Shown here: piece by piece, positions 1-8,467 of the stretch
Layout of the letters: each line of letters begins with the position of its first letter
How positions within the stretch are numbered: position 1 is the first letter of the stretch
Assembly (NCBI GenBank): GCA_027487905.1
Contig: JAIYCR010000033.1
Coordinates: 18,324-82,323 of the forward strand
From: Rubrivivax sp.
Lineage (GTDB): Bacteria > Pseudomonadota > Gammaproteobacteria > Burkholderiales > Burkholderiaceae_C
Direction of reading: 5' to 3'
DNA length: 64,000 nucleotides
Program-made: the position numbers and the translations under genes
Notes under the pieces: generated by a model
The model's input: the letters and a program-made list of their open reading frames with translations, nothing else
What the model was told of the DNA's origin: nothing
Database searches by the model: none

Positions 1-440
1 CCAATGACGAGCAGCCGCTGCGCCGGCAGCGTGCGAAAGCCCAGGTCCACCGGCTGCACGAGCGACGGCGGCAGCGGGATCAGCTGCACCTGTGGCCCGG
101 CGATCGCGTTGATGCTCGCGATCAGAAAGAAGCTCAGCCCGATGGTGAATAGCACCTGCTCGAGCTCTGGTCGGCGGTACAGGTGGCGCAGCACCAGCGC
201 CTCCAGCGCCGCGCCCAGCGCAGCCACCGCCAGCACGCCCGCCACCAGTGCGGCGGCGAAGTGCAGGCCGGCCTCCCTCGCGAGCCAGGCGGTGGCATAC
301 CCGCCGATCATCGCGAACGCCCCGTGGGCGAGGTTCACGAAACGCATGAGCCCGAGCGTGACCGACATGCCCACGGCGATCACGAACAGCACCATGCCGT
401 AGGCCAGGCCGTCGATCGCGATGTTGGCGAGCAGCTGCAT
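1..440 (-). CDS. Branched-chain amino-acid ABC transporter permease, LivH type (partial, 3' end outside window)
   Basis: This is the first ~146 residues of an inner-membrane permease that starts at an ATG at 440-438 and runs off the left edge. The product begins MQLLANIAIDGLAYGMVLF and contains FVNLAHGAFAMIGGY, the hallmark N-terminal segment of LivH permeases (N-L-A-H-G at the end of the first helices). At least three hydrophobic helices are visible. LivH with LivM forms the channel for branched-chain amino acids, amides or related solutes imported with a periplasmic binding protein. The gene follows the binding-protein gene on the same strand after 38 bp, so the two are probably one operon whose ATPase genes lie outside the window. 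The substrate cannot be told from this part. Confidence 0.93.
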   Translation of the reverse strand, partial: MQLLANIAIDGLAYGMVLFVIAVGMSVTLGLMRFVNLAHGAFAMIGGYATAWLAREAGLHFAAALVAGVLAVAALGAALEALVLRHLYRRPELEQVLFTIGLSFFLIASINAIAGPQVQLIPLPPSLVQPVDLGFRTLPAQRLLVI

Positions 441-478
441 TGGCCGGTCCGTGGATGAAGGGGCTCTGGCTGGGCGGC

Positions 479-1657
479 TTACTTCACGTCGAAGCCGTGA
501 TCGGTCTGCTGACCGAAGTTCTGCACCTCGCGGTTGACCAGCAGGCCACCCGCGCGCTCCACTTTGCGCAGGTAGACGTTCTGGGTCATGTGGCGCGTGC
601 GTGGGTCAATGCTGACCGGCCCCCGCGGGCTTTCCCACTGCAGGCCCTTGGCAGCGACGATCGCCTTGGCGCCGTCGCGCTGGCCGCCGGTGGCCTCGAT
701 CATCTTGTGGATCACGAACATTCCGTCCCACGCGCCGACGGTGGCGTAGTTGACGATGCCTTGCGGATCGCGCTTGCGCACGGCGTCGACGAAGGTCTTG
801 TTGGCGGGCGAATCGCGGGCGCCGCTGTAGTGGAAGGCGGTGGTCAGACCGAGGGCACCGTCGCCGAACTTCTGCAGGTCGAACTCATCGGTCTCGGCGG
901 TGCCAAGGAACTCGATGCCGGCCTGGCGCAGGCCATTCTCGTTGTAGGCCTTGACGAAGCCGAGGTTGGGCGGACCGCCTGGCAGGAAGGTGTAGACCGC
1001 TTGCGCGCCCGAGGCCTTGATGCGCTGCACGAACGGGCCGAAGTCGGTGGTGCCGATCGGCATGCGGATGCTCTCGACCACCGTGCCGCCCTGCCTGGCG
1101 AACTCGGCCTTGAAGGCGTTCTCGCCGTCGATGCCCGGGCCGTAGTCAGTGACGGCCGTCACCACGCGGCGGATGTTCTGCTTGGCCGCCCACTGCGCCA
1201 GCGGCACTGTCACCTGCCACAGCGTGTAGGAGGTGCGGATGCAGTATTCGCACTTCTCGGTGATGCTGGAGGTCGCGGCATTGAAGATCACCGTCGGTGT
1301 CTTGGACTGGTCGGCCAGCGGCGCGGCCGCGAGCGCATTGGGCGTGAAGACGAAGCCACCGAGGTAGTCCACCTTCTCGCGCACGATGAGCTCCTGCACG
1401 AGCGTGCGGGTCTGCGCCGGGTTGGGACCGCCCGTGTCACGGTAGACGAACTCGATGTCACGCCCGGCCAGCTTGCCTCCTTGAGACGCCACGTAGGCTT
1501 CTGCCCCGTTGCGGAACAGCGTTCCGTAGTGGGCAAAGGGCCCCGAGAACGGGCCCACGATGCCGACCTTGATCGTCTGCGCCACGACCGGTGTCGCGAC
1601 GGTGAAGGCCATGGCGGTTCCAGCTGCCAGGGCGGCGAAGCGTGCTGTCAAGTTCAT
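479..1657 (-). CDS. ABC transporter substrate-binding protein, LivK/Peripla_BP_6 type
   Basis: A 392-residue exported solute receptor for the adjacent LivH-type importer. Residues 1-26 form a signal peptide (charged start, hydrophobic run, ...TPVVA then QTIKVG), and the mature part opens with KVGIVGPFSGPFAHYG, typical of type I periplasmic binding proteins of the Leu/Ile/Val family. Two lobes are apparent: FVYRDTGGPNPAQT and the YLGGFVFTPNALA segment belong to the ligand cleft of the first. The family also binds urea, amides, aromatic acids and other carboxylates, so leucine cannot be assumed. It is the first gene of its operon, and a 16-bp perfect palindrome 88 bp upstream of its start is a likely operator. 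Confidence 0.93.
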   Translation of the reverse strand: MNLTARFAALAAGTAMAFTVATPVVAQTIKVGIVGPFSGPFAHYGTLFRNGAEAYVASQGGKLAGRDIEFVYRDTGGPNPAQTRTLVQELIVREKVDYLGGFVFTPNALAAAPLADQSKTPTVIFNAATSSITEKCEYCIRTSYTLWQVTVPLAQWAAKQNIRRVVTAVTDYGPGIDGENAFKAEFARQGGTVVESIRMPIGTTDFGPFVQRIKASGAQAVYTFLPGGPPNLGFVKAYNENGLRQAGIEFLGTAETDEFDLQKFGDGALGLTTAFHYSGARDSPANKTFVDAVRKRDPQGIVNYATVGAWDGMFVIHKMIEATGGQRDGAKAIVAAKGLQWESPRGPVSIDPRTRHMTQNVYLRKVERAGGLLVNREVQNFGQQTDHGFDVK

Positions 1658-1733
1658 CGGTCGTCTCCGGGTTGCCGTCTCTGTGCTTTGGACGGTCTGT
1701 CAGGGTCGCCGGATGATCAAGCCCACGTGGTTG

Positions 1734-1760
1734 AGTTGTCAACTGGTTGGCATGCCAACC
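1734..1760. promoter_or_regulatory. Two adjacent palindromes, candidate operator of the ABC importer operon
   Basis: AGTTGTCAACT (1734-1744) is directly followed by the perfect 16-bp palindrome GGTTGGCATGCCAACC (1745-1760). The core TTGG-CATG-CCAA resembles sites bound by GntR-family regulators of the FadR/FCD type (TTGGnnnnCCAA). The position, 77-103 bp upstream of the binding-protein start codon, suits an operator or activator site. The regulator itself is not in the window. The palindromes are seen; their role is inferred. Confidence 0.5.
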
Positions 1761-1915
1761 GTAGTCGGTGCTTTCCCTCCCCGGTGGGCCAGTGCTTGCT
1801 GCGGATCTCGGACTTCGCCTCGGGCTCGCGGTGATGGATCAGGACGTGCGAATGCACGCACGCACGCACCCGCTCGGGATGCGACGCCTGCACGGCGGCT
1901 TCTGCCGCGAGCGAC

Positions 1916-1938
1916 AAAGCAAAACGCCCCGGCGAGCG
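1916..1938 (-). terminator. Weak intrinsic terminator downstream of tRNA-Thr
   Basis: On the minus strand a 5-bp hairpin (CGCTC/GGGCG with a GCCG loop, including one G-T pair) is followed by TTTTGCTTT. It lies about 60 nt past the 3' end of the tRNA, a normal place for its terminator. The stem is short, so this is tentative. Confidence 0.4.
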
Positions 1939-1998
1939 TGACGTCTGGTGCTTCAACAGGCGCTGCGATGCGCTGGCCTGTCTTTTCCTGGTTGTTTC

Positions 1999-2074
1999 TG
2001 GTGCCGGTGAGAGGAGTCGAACCCCCGACCTTCGCATTACGAATGCGCTGCTCTACCAACTGAGCTACACCGGC
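1999..2074 (-). tRNA. tRNA-Thr (anticodon CGT), CCA encoded
   Basis: A complete 76-nt tRNA on the minus strand. The 7-bp acceptor stem GCCGGTG/CACCGGC is perfect, the D stem is GCTC/GAGC, the anticodon loop is TTCGTAA (anticodon CGT, reading ACG), and the T loop is TTCGACT. The terminal CCA is encoded at 2001-1999. The anticodon arm has the G27-A43 mismatch that I recall from E. coli thrW, which supports the threonine assignment. It stands alone, upstream of no other tRNA. Confidence 0.97.
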
Positions 2075-2106
2075 ACGAAGCCCGAAAGTCTAGCAGACGC
2101 CCGCTT

Positions 2107-3525
2107 TCACACCGGCTCGTCGCGAACCAGCGCGCGCAGGGCGTCCAGGCAGTCAGGGTCCAGGGCGGTGCCCACCTGGGCCTGCATGATCTCGAGCGTC
2201 CGGTCGATGGGCGTGGCGCCGCGGTAGGGGCGTTCGGCGTTGATGGCGTCGAAGATGTCGGCGGTGGTGATGATGCGGGTGGGCAGGGCGATCTGCTCGG
2301 CGCGCAGGCCCAGCGGGTAGCCACCGCCGTCCAGCCGCTCGTGGTGGGCCGCGGCCATGCGGGCCATGGCGCGCATGGGGCCGATGCGTCCCAGGATGGC
2401 TTCGGTGTACTCGGCGTGGCGGCGCACGGCGGCCCATTCTTCGGCGTCGAGCTTGCCGGGCTTGTCCAGGATGGCGTTGCTCACGCCGAGCTTGCCCACG
2501 TCGTGCAGCAGGGCGCCGCGGCGCAGGCTGCGGCGTTCGGCCTCGTCCAGGCCCAGGCGGCGGGCCATGCCATCGGCGATGCGGCCCACGCGGGCGCTGT
2601 GGCCGGCGGTGTAGGGGCTCTTGGCGTCGACGATGGAGCCGAAGGCCCGGGCGATGTCGTCCAGGTAGTCCTCGTCCAGCGGCCGCTCCTCGCGGGCCGG
2701 GTCCAGCGACAGCACATGCGCCTCCAGGTCGTCGCAGGGGCTGCCCAGCAGGGTCCAGAACCCGGGGTCGGCGGCGGCCTGGTCGAACGCGTCGCACAGG
2801 GCGGGGTCGAACCAGCGGCCCCGGCGGCGCTTCACTTCCTCGCGTGCGGCCTCGGGTCCGCCCCCGGTGTGGAAGACGTCCGCCACCTGGGCGAGCAGGG
2901 CCATGCGCGCGGCCAGCGGAATCGCCTCGCCGCTCAGGTGGCCGGGCCGGCCCGAGCCGTCCCAGTGTTCGTCCAGCGCATAGACGCCCTGGGCCACCGC
3001 ATCGTCGAAGCGCAGCTGCCGGGCGATGTCCGCGCCCCGGCTGCAGCGGGTGACGATGAGCTCCTGGGCCATGTCGCCGCCATGGCGCAGCACCTGGCCG
3101 ATGGCGCGCAGCTTGTCGGCCCAGCCGGCGGTGCGGCCGGTTTCGCGGAAGACGAAGCCCAGGGTGGACGGGAGGTCGGCGCCCACCGTCTTGAAGCGCT
3201 GCTTGAAGGCGAGGTCGTCGGTGAGGTAGAGCTCGCAGATGCGCGCGGCGTTGCTGCTGCAGCCCAGGTCCTTGAGCAGCAGCGTGTAGTAGAGCGTGCG
3301 GCGTTCCGCCGCCGCAAGGCCCAGCACCTCGGCCACCCGCATGCCGATGAAGCAGCAGCGCACGCAGTGGCCTTCGGGCTGGCCCTCGGTCATGTCCAGC
3401 GCATGGCTGAGCGCGGCCATCAGCTCGGCCAGGCGCAGGCCGGGCGCACCCGGGGCGGGCGGGTCGCAGCGGGGGGCGTCTGCAACGCCGGTGGAGGGCG
3501 AGGATTCGATCGCGGCGAGGCTCAT
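2107..3525 (-). CDS. Tandem HD-GYP protein, probable c-di-GMP phosphodiesterase
   Basis: A 472-residue soluble protein. The C-terminal half is a full HD-GYP domain: HSARVGRIADGMARRLG (~305-320), LLHDVGKLG with the HD pair near 340, and HHERLDGGGYP near 395-405. HD-GYP domains hydrolyse cyclic di-GMP with a bi- or trinuclear metal centre. The N-terminal half looks like a second, degenerate copy: YTLLLKDLGC around 80-90 has KD where HD is expected, and DEHWDGSGRPGHL around 185-197 aligns with the GYP motif but reads GRP. The first copy is therefore probably a sensory or dimerisation domain. No transmembrane segment is visible. A strong sigma-28-type promoter lies 66 bp upstream, which ties this gene to the flagellar regulon although it is 25 kb from the flagellar genes. 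Confidence 0.9.
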   Translation of the reverse strand: MSLAAIESSPSTGVADAPRCDPPAPGAPGLRLAELMAALSHALDMTEGQPEGHCVRCCFIGMRVAEVLGLAAAERRTLYYTLLLKDLGCSSNAARICELYLTDDLAFKQRFKTVGADLPSTLGFVFRETGRTAGWADKLRAIGQVLRHGGDMAQELIVTRCSRGADIARQLRFDDAVAQGVYALDEHWDGSGRPGHLSGEAIPLAARMALLAQVADVFHTGGGPEAAREEVKRRRGRWFDPALCDAFDQAAADPGFWTLLGSPCDDLEAHVLSLDPAREERPLDEDYLDDIARAFGSIVDAKSPYTAGHSARVGRIADGMARRLGLDEAERRSLRRGALLHDVGKLGVSNAILDKPGKLDAEEWAAVRRHAEYTEAILGRIGPMRAMARMAAAHHERLDGGGYPLGLRAEQIALPTRIITTADIFDAINAERPYRGATPIDRTLEIMQAQVGTALDPDCLDALRALVRDEPV

Positions 3526-3590
3526 GGACGCAGGGCCCGGCGCGCCGTGGCCGTCGACCGCGGAACACGCTGCAAGGGCAGATCGACGGG

Positions 3591-3617
3591 TTATCGGCCG
3601 TCTGCTGCGGACCTTGA
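3591..3617 (-). promoter_or_regulatory. Sigma-28 (FliA) type promoter of the HD-GYP gene
   Basis: On the minus strand the sequence is TCAAGGTC, an 11-nt spacer, then GCCGATAA. The -10 box is a perfect match to the FliA consensus, the spacing is canonical, and the -35 shares TCAAG with the fliS and fliD promoters of this window. It overlies the short gap and the region next to the stop codon of the upstream hydrolase gene, so transcription starts just before the HD-GYP gene. Confidence 0.8.
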
Positions 3618-3630
3618 ATCGGGAGCGCGG

Positions 3631-4578
3631 TCAGACCGCGCGGCCATGCGCCACGCGGGCCACTTCGAGCACAGCCTCGGCGAAGGCCTCGGGTGCCTCC
3701 TGGGGCAGGTTGTGGCCGGCCCCGGCGACCACCCGGTGCGCCACGAGGCGGGTGAAGCGTCCGGTGGGCGGCTCGGTCGAGGGCAGCACCACGCCGTCGT
3801 CTGCGCCGTCCAGCGTGACCGCTGGCACCGGGATGGCCGGCTGCCGGGCGAGTGCAGCCTCCAGCGCGTCGTGGGCCGGGTCGCCCGCCACCACGCCATA
3901 GCGGTGTCGGTAGGAGTGCAGCGCGACGGCAACGAAGTCGGGGTGGTCCCAGGCGGGGGCGCTGCGCTGGAAGCTTGCCTCGTCGAAGGCCCAGGTGGGC
4001 GACCACAGCGACCAGCAGTAGCGGATGAAGGCCCGGCGGTCCTCGGCCAGCCCGCGCGCCCCGCGCTCGGTGTGCAGCCAGTACTGGTACCAGCGGCGGT
4101 GCTCCTCGTCGGGTGAGGCGGGCCGCGCCGAGCCGGGAATGTCCTGGATGTTGTACCGGTTGCAGCTCACCAGCCCACCCAGGCGCTCGGGCCACAGCGC
4201 CGCGGCCACGCAGGCGGCCCGCCCGCCCCAGTCGTAGCCGGCCACCACCGGGCGGTCCAGGCCGAGCGCGTCGATCAAGGCCAGCAGATCGGCCCCGAGG
4301 GCCGCCTGCTGCCCGGAGCGCATGGTCGTGGCGTCGACGAAGGCGGTGCCGCCGAACCCGCGCAGATGGGGCACCACAACGTCCAGCCCGGCGGCCGCCA
4401 GGCGCGGCGCGACCTCGCCGTAGGCGTGGACGTCATAGGGAAAGCCGTGCAGCAGCACGACCGGTGCGCCCCCCCGCGGCCCCAGCCGATGAAAGGCCAC
4501 CTCCAGAACCCCTGCCCTCACCCGCTGCGGCGGGCCCAGGGGCTTGTCGTCGGGTGCGGGCTGGGGGAGGGGTGTCAC
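3631..4578 (-). CDS. Alpha/beta hydrolase (epoxide-hydrolase/haloalkane-dehalogenase type fold)
   Basis: A 315-residue cytoplasmic hydrolase starting at a GTG at 4578-4576. The N-terminal core has PVVLLHGFPYDVHAYGEVA (HG oxyanion-hole motif) and DRPVVAGYDWGGRAACVAA, where the nucleophile elbow G-Y-D-W-G-G carries Asp, as in epoxide hydrolases and haloalkane dehalogenases rather than esterases. A C-terminal GAGHNLPQEAPEAF provides the catalytic His. The open frame extends far upstream, but that part overlaps fbp in another frame, so the GTG directly after the fbp stop is preferred. It lies 8 bp behind fbp and is likely cotranscribed with it. The substrate is unknown. Confidence 0.85.
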   Translation of the reverse strand: MTPLPQPAPDDKPLGPPQRVRAGVLEVAFHRLGPRGGAPVVLLHGFPYDVHAYGEVAPRLAAAGLDVVVPHLRGFGGTAFVDATTMRSGQQAALGADLLALIDALGLDRPVVAGYDWGGRAACVAAALWPERLGGLVSCNRYNIQDIPGSARPASPDEEHRRWYQYWLHTERGARGLAEDRRAFIRYCWSLWSPTWAFDEASFQRSAPAWDHPDFVAVALHSYRHRYGVVAGDPAHDALEAALARQPAIPVPAVTLDGADDGVVLPSTEPPTGRFTRLVAHRVVAGAGHNLPQEAPEAFAEAVLEVARVAHGRAV

Positions 4579-4586
4579 GGCGGGCC

Positions 4587-5588
4587 TCAGCCCTGGTGAT
4601 AGCCGGTGACGCGCTCGACTTCGTTCTTCGAGCCGAGCATCACGCTCACCCGCTCGTGCAGCTTGCCCGGCTGGATGTCCAGGATGCGTTGCTTGCCGTT
4701 GGTGGCCGCACCGCCCGCCTGCTCGACGATGAAGGCCATCGGGTTGGCCTCGTACATCAGGCGCAGCTTGCCGGGCTTCTCGGGCTCGCGCTGGTCCCAG
4801 GGGTAGAGGAAGACGCCGCCACGCGAGAGGATGCGGTGCACGTCGGCCACCATGCTGGCGATCCAGCGCATGTTGAAGTCCTTGCCGCGCGGGCCTTCCT
4901 TGCCGGCCAGGCATTCGTCGATGTAGCGGCGCACGGGCGGTGCCCAGTGGCGCATGTTGCTCATGTTGATCGAGAACTCCTTGGTGTCCTCGGGGATCTT
5001 CACGTCGCGCTCGGTGAGCAGCCAGGAGCCGGTCTCGCGGTCGAGGGTGAACATCGACACGCCGTCGCCCACGGTGAGCACCAGCGTGGTCTGCGGCCCG
5101 TAGACGCAGTAGCCGGCGGCGGCCTGCTGTCGGCCGGGCTGCAGGAAGTCCTCTTCGGCCACGCCGCGGCCGTGCCCCACCTTGCGCAGCACGCTGAAGA
5201 TGGTGCCGATGCTCACGTTCACGTCGATGTTGCTGCTGCCGTCCAGCGGGTCGAACAGCAGCATGTACTCGCCCTGGGGATAGCGGTTGGGCACCACGTG
5301 GATGGAGTCCATCTCCTCGCTGGCCATGGCGGCCAGGTGCCCGCCCCATTCGTTGGCTTCGATCAGCACCTCGTTGGCGATGACGTCCAGCTTCTTCTGC
5401 ACCTCGCCCTGCACGTTCTCGCTGCCTGCAGTGCCCAGCACGTCGCCCAGCGCGCCCTTGTTCACCTGGATGGCGATGTGCTTGCAGGCGCGGGCCACCA
5501 CCTCGATGAGCAGGCGCAGCTGCGCGGGGATGTGGCCGTGGTCGCGCTGCTGCTCGACGAGGTACTGGGTGAGGCTGATGCGTTTCAT
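4587..5588 (-). CDS. fbp: Fructose-1,6-bisphosphatase class 1
   Basis: A 333-residue cytosolic enzyme converting fructose 1,6-bisphosphate to fructose 6-phosphate in gluconeogenesis. The signature [19 protein letters not shown] (metal- and phosphate-binding DPLDGSS) lies near residues 115-130, and the N-terminus [18 protein letters not shown] and the C-terminal [19 protein letters not shown] are typical of bacterial class 1 enzymes. Length matches the family. It begins with ATG after a 106-bp gap from pepN, in which a 12-bp tandem repeat lies, and is followed closely by an alpha/beta hydrolase. Confidence 0.98.
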   Translation of the reverse strand: MKRISLTQYLVEQQRDHGHIPAQLRLLIEVVARACKHIAIQVNKGALGDVLGTAGSENVQGEVQKKLDVIANEVLIEANEWGGHLAAMASEEMDSIHVVPNRYPQGEYMLLFDPLDGSSNIDVNVSIGTIFSVLRKVGHGRGVAEEDFLQPGRQQAAAGYCVYGPQTTLVLTVGDGVSMFTLDRETGSWLLTERDVKIPEDTKEFSINMSNMRHWAPPVRRYIDECLAGKEGPRGKDFNMRWIASMVADVHRILSRGGVFLYPWDQREPEKPGKLRLMYEANPMAFIVEQAGGAATNGKQRILDIQPGKLHERVSVMLGSKNEVERVTGYHQG

Positions 5589-5612
5589 GGCGTTCGCGGG
5601 CGGCGGGTAAAT

Positions 5613-5648
5613 GCGTGGGCCGGGGCGTGGGCCGGGGCGTGGGCGGGT
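5613..5648. repeat. Three tandem 12-bp units between fbp and pepN
   Basis: The unit GCGTGGGCCGGG occurs twice exactly (5613-5624, 5625-5636), and a third copy (5637-5648) differs at its end. It fills a third of the 106-bp gap upstream of fbp. No function is evident; it looks like a GC-rich slippage repeat. Confidence 0.8.
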
Positions 5649-5694
5649 TGCGGAGACGATGCTGGCAGAAAGGCAGCGCTCGCGGGCGGCGGCC

Positions 5695-8442
5695 TCAGTC
5701 GGCCAGGGCCCGATTCAGGATTTCCTGCACGTCGGCGGACAGCCCCGGCGTGGCGGCAGCGCCCTGCAGCGCGCTGCGCGCGGCGCTGCGCCAGGGCTCG
5801 GCCAGCCGGGCCCAGCGGTCCATGGCGCGTGCCAGGCGTGCGGCCAGTTGAGGGTTGAGGGCGTCGATGGCCAGCAGCTGCTCGGCCCACAGGCGGTAGC
5901 CGGCGCCGTCGCGCCGGTGGAAGGCCGCCGGGTTGCCGTTGCACAGGGCCAGCACCAGGCTGCGCGCGCGGTTCGGGTTGCGCAGGCTGAAGTCCGGGTG
6001 CTGCAGCAGGGCCTTCACCCGATCGAACACCCGGCCTTCCTGCTCGGGCGCCTGCGCCTGCAGCGCGAACCACTTGTCGATCACCAGCGCCTCCTCGCGG
6101 AAGAGCGCGTGGAAACGTTCGAGCGCCGCGGCGGCCAGGTCGGCGTGGCAAGCCAGCAAGGCCTGCAGCGCGCCCTGGCGGTCGCTCATGTTGGCGGCGT
6201 CCTTGACCCGCTGGTAGGCGCGGCCGGGCCAGACGGGGTCGCCGCCGGCCACGCCGTGGCGGCACAGCAAGGCCAGTGCGAGGTTGGCCAGCGCCCGGCG
6301 CCCGGCGCTGTCCGGATCGGGTGAATAAGGGCCGCGCACTTCATGGGTGGCGAAGGCCTGCGCCCAGTCGGCGGCCAGCCGGGCGGCCAGTTCGTCCAGC
6401 GCGGCCTCGCGCACCTCGTGCAGGCCTTGCGGGTCGACCACCTCGCACTGCTCGGCGAGATAGGACTCGGACGGCAGCGTGAGGGCCAGCTCCTTCAGCG
6501 CCGGCGCCAGGTGCGGGTGCTGCAGGACGCCGCGCAGGCCGTCCAGCAGGTCGTCGCCCAGCACGGGCCCGTCCTCGCCGCGGGTGGCCCGGTCCGCCGC
6601 GGCCAGCAGGCGGCGCGTCATCAGGCGCTGGCCCGCCTCCCAGCGGTTGAACGCGTCGGCGTCGTGCGCCAGCAGCACCAGCAGGTCGGCATCGGACAGG
6701 CCGTCGTCCAGCCGAACCGGGGCGGAAAACCCGCGCAGCAGCGAAGGCACCGGCGCTTCGTCCAGGCCGGTGAAGGTCCAGCGGGCCGTGGCGGCGTCCA
6801 GCACCAGCAGGCGCTCGTGCGGGGGTGCGGCGTCGGCGGGGGCGTCGGTCGGGTCGTCGGCCAGTCGCAGCGGCAGCGAGCGGCCGCTGCGCCCGACCAG
6901 GCCGATCGTCACCGGGATCACCCAGGGCGCCTTGGCGGGCTGGCCGGGAGAAGGCTCGCCGTGCTGGCTGAGCTCCAGCGTGTAGCGGCCTTCCGCGGCG
7001 TCCCATTCGCCCCGGGCGCTCAGGCGCGGCGTGCCGGCCTGCGAATACCAGCGCGAGAAGGTGGGCAGCGTGCGGGCCAGCGCGCTTTCCGGGTTGGCAT
7101 CGGCCACCGACTGCGCAAAGTCGTCCACCGTCACGGCCTGGCCGTCGTGGCGCTCGAAGTAGCGGGTCATGCCGCGGGCGAAGCCGTCGCGGCCCACCAG
7201 CGTCTGCATCATCCGCACCACCTCCGCGCCCTTCTCGTAGACGGTGGCGGTGTAGAAGTTGTTGATCTCCACGTAGCTGTCCGGCCGCACCGGGTGGGCC
7301 ATGGGGCCCGCGTCCTCGGGGAACTGCATCGCGCGCAGCGAGCGCACGTCCTGGATGCGGCACACCGCCCGGGCGCTGGCGCCGGCGTCGAAGGGGTTGC
7401 CGTCGGTGGGCATGCGGCCGGCCATGTCCTGGCTGAACTCCTGGTCGCGGAAGACGGTCAGGCCTTCCTTCAGGCTCAGCTGGAACCAGTCGCGGCAGGT
7501 GATGCGGTTGCCCGTCCAGTTGTGGAAATACTCGTGCGCCACCACGCTCTCGATGCCGGCGTAGTCGGCGTCGGTGGCGGTGGCAGGGTTGGCCAGGACG
7601 TACTTCGTGTTGAAGATGTTCAGGCCCTTGTTCTCCATCGCGCCCATGTTGAAGTCGCCCACGGCGACGATCATGAAGCGCTCCAGATCGAGCGGCAGGC
7701 CGAAGCGGGCCTCGTCCCAGACGAGGGAGGCCACCAGCGAACGCATCGCGTGCTCGGTCTTGTCCAGGTCGCCGCGCCGCACCCAGATCTGCAGCAGGTG
7801 GTCGCGCCCGGCGCGGCTCCTGATGTGCTGCTCGCGGGCCACGAGATCAGCCGCCACCAGCGCGAAGAGGTAGCTCGGCTTGGGGAAGGGGTCGTGCCAC
7901 TTGGCATAGTGCCGCCCGCCGTCCAGCTCGCCCTGCTCGACCAGGTTGCCGTTGCTCAGCAGCACCGGGTAGGCCTTTCGGTCGGCGCGCAGCGTGACGG
8001 TGTAGACGGCCATCACGTCGGGCCGGTCGAGGAAGAAGGTGATGCGCCGGAAGCCCTCGGCCTCGCACTGGGTGAACAGGCCCCCGCCGCTGGTGTAGAG
8101 GCCCGACAGCGCGGTGTTCTTCTGCGGGCAGCAGGTGTTGCGGATCTCCAGCTGGAACGGCCCTTCGGGCACGCCTTGCAGCGAGTCGATCACCAGTTCG
8201 TCGCCCTCATGGCGGAAGCTCACGCTCTCGCCGTTGACGAGCACGCGCATCAGGTTGAGCCCCTCGCCGTGCAGCCGCAGCGGCTGCGGCGCCACCGACG
8301 GGTTGCGCTCCAGCGTCATGCGGTTGATGACCACCGTCTTGGCCGCGTCCAGGTCGAAGCTCAGGTCGGCCGAGCGGATCCAGTAGGCCGGCGCGACATA
8401 GTCCTCGCGGCGGATCAGGGGGGCAGCGCCTTCACGGGCCAT
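5695..8442 (-). CDS. pepN: Aminopeptidase N (M1 family zinc metallopeptidase)
   Basis: A 915-residue cytosolic aminopeptidase that removes N-terminal residues from peptides. It carries the substrate-binding GAMEN motif ([14 protein letters not shown], about residue 266) and the zinc site HEYFHNW (about 301) followed by [12 protein letters not shown], giving HExxH-x18-E. The N-terminal beta domain and long helical C-terminal domain of the PepN/DUF3458 type are present. The start chosen is the ATG at 8442, which has a GAGGAG ribosome site just upstream; the frame stays open further up but enters prfB. It sits 25 bp behind prfB and is probably expressed with it. Confidence 0.97.
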   Translation of the reverse strand: MAREGAAPLIRREDYVAPAYWIRSADLSFDLDAAKTVVINRMTLERNPSVAPQPLRLHGEGLNLMRVLVNGESVSFRHEGDELVIDSLQGVPEGPFQLEIRNTCCPQKNTALSGLYTSGGGLFTQCEAEGFRRITFFLDRPDVMAVYTVTLRADRKAYPVLLSNGNLVEQGELDGGRHYAKWHDPFPKPSYLFALVAADLVAREQHIRSRAGRDHLLQIWVRRGDLDKTEHAMRSLVASLVWDEARFGLPLDLERFMIVAVGDFNMGAMENKGLNIFNTKYVLANPATATDADYAGIESVVAHEYFHNWTGNRITCRDWFQLSLKEGLTVFRDQEFSQDMAGRMPTDGNPFDAGASARAVCRIQDVRSLRAMQFPEDAGPMAHPVRPDSYVEINNFYTATVYEKGAEVVRMMQTLVGRDGFARGMTRYFERHDGQAVTVDDFAQSVADANPESALARTLPTFSRWYSQAGTPRLSARGEWDAAEGRYTLELSQHGEPSPGQPAKAPWVIPVTIGLVGRSGRSLPLRLADDPTDAPADAAPPHERLLVLDAATARWTFTGLDEAPVPSLLRGFSAPVRLDDGLSDADLLVLLAHDADAFNRWEAGQRLMTRRLLAAADRATRGEDGPVLGDDLLDGLRGVLQHPHLAPALKELALTLPSESYLAEQCEVVDPQGLHEVREAALDELAARLAADWAQAFATHEVRGPYSPDPDSAGRRALANLALALLCRHGVAGGDPVWPGRAYQRVKDAANMSDRQGALQALLACHADLAAAALERFHALFREEALVIDKWFALQAQAPEQEGRVFDRVKALLQHPDFSLRNPNRARSLVLALCNGNPAAFHRRDGAGYRLWAEQLLAIDALNPQLAARLARAMDRWARLAEPWRSAARSALQGAAATPGLSADVQEILNRALAD

Positions 8443-8467
8443 GTCGTTCTCCTCTTCGGGCGTCGGC

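Larger units (their letters stand above)
1658..1998. other. Intergenic region between the importer operon and tRNA-Thr
   Basis: About 340 bp with no convincing gene. It holds two abutting palindromes (1734-1760, listed separately), a short GCAC tetranucleotide run near 1854-1869, and the weak hairpin that may end the tRNA transcript (1916-1938). Short open frames on both strands here have no recognisable product and overlap the tRNA, so none is called. The promoter of the binding-protein gene must lie here, but I cannot identify its -10/-35 boxes with confidence. Confidence 0.6.

Noticed and set aside
1717..2059. Short open frames around the tRNA-Thr
   Set aside because: They run through the tRNA gene and have no protein features.
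2153..4195. 680-codon minus-strand frame across the HD-GYP and hydrolase genes
   Set aside because: It is Arg/Pro/Ala-rich shadow sequence in another frame of two recognised genes.
4579..5349. Upstream extension of the hydrolase frame into fbp
   Set aside because: The extension overlaps fbp in another frame and is Arg/Gly-rich without motifs. A GTG immediately after fbp gives a normal-length hydrolase.
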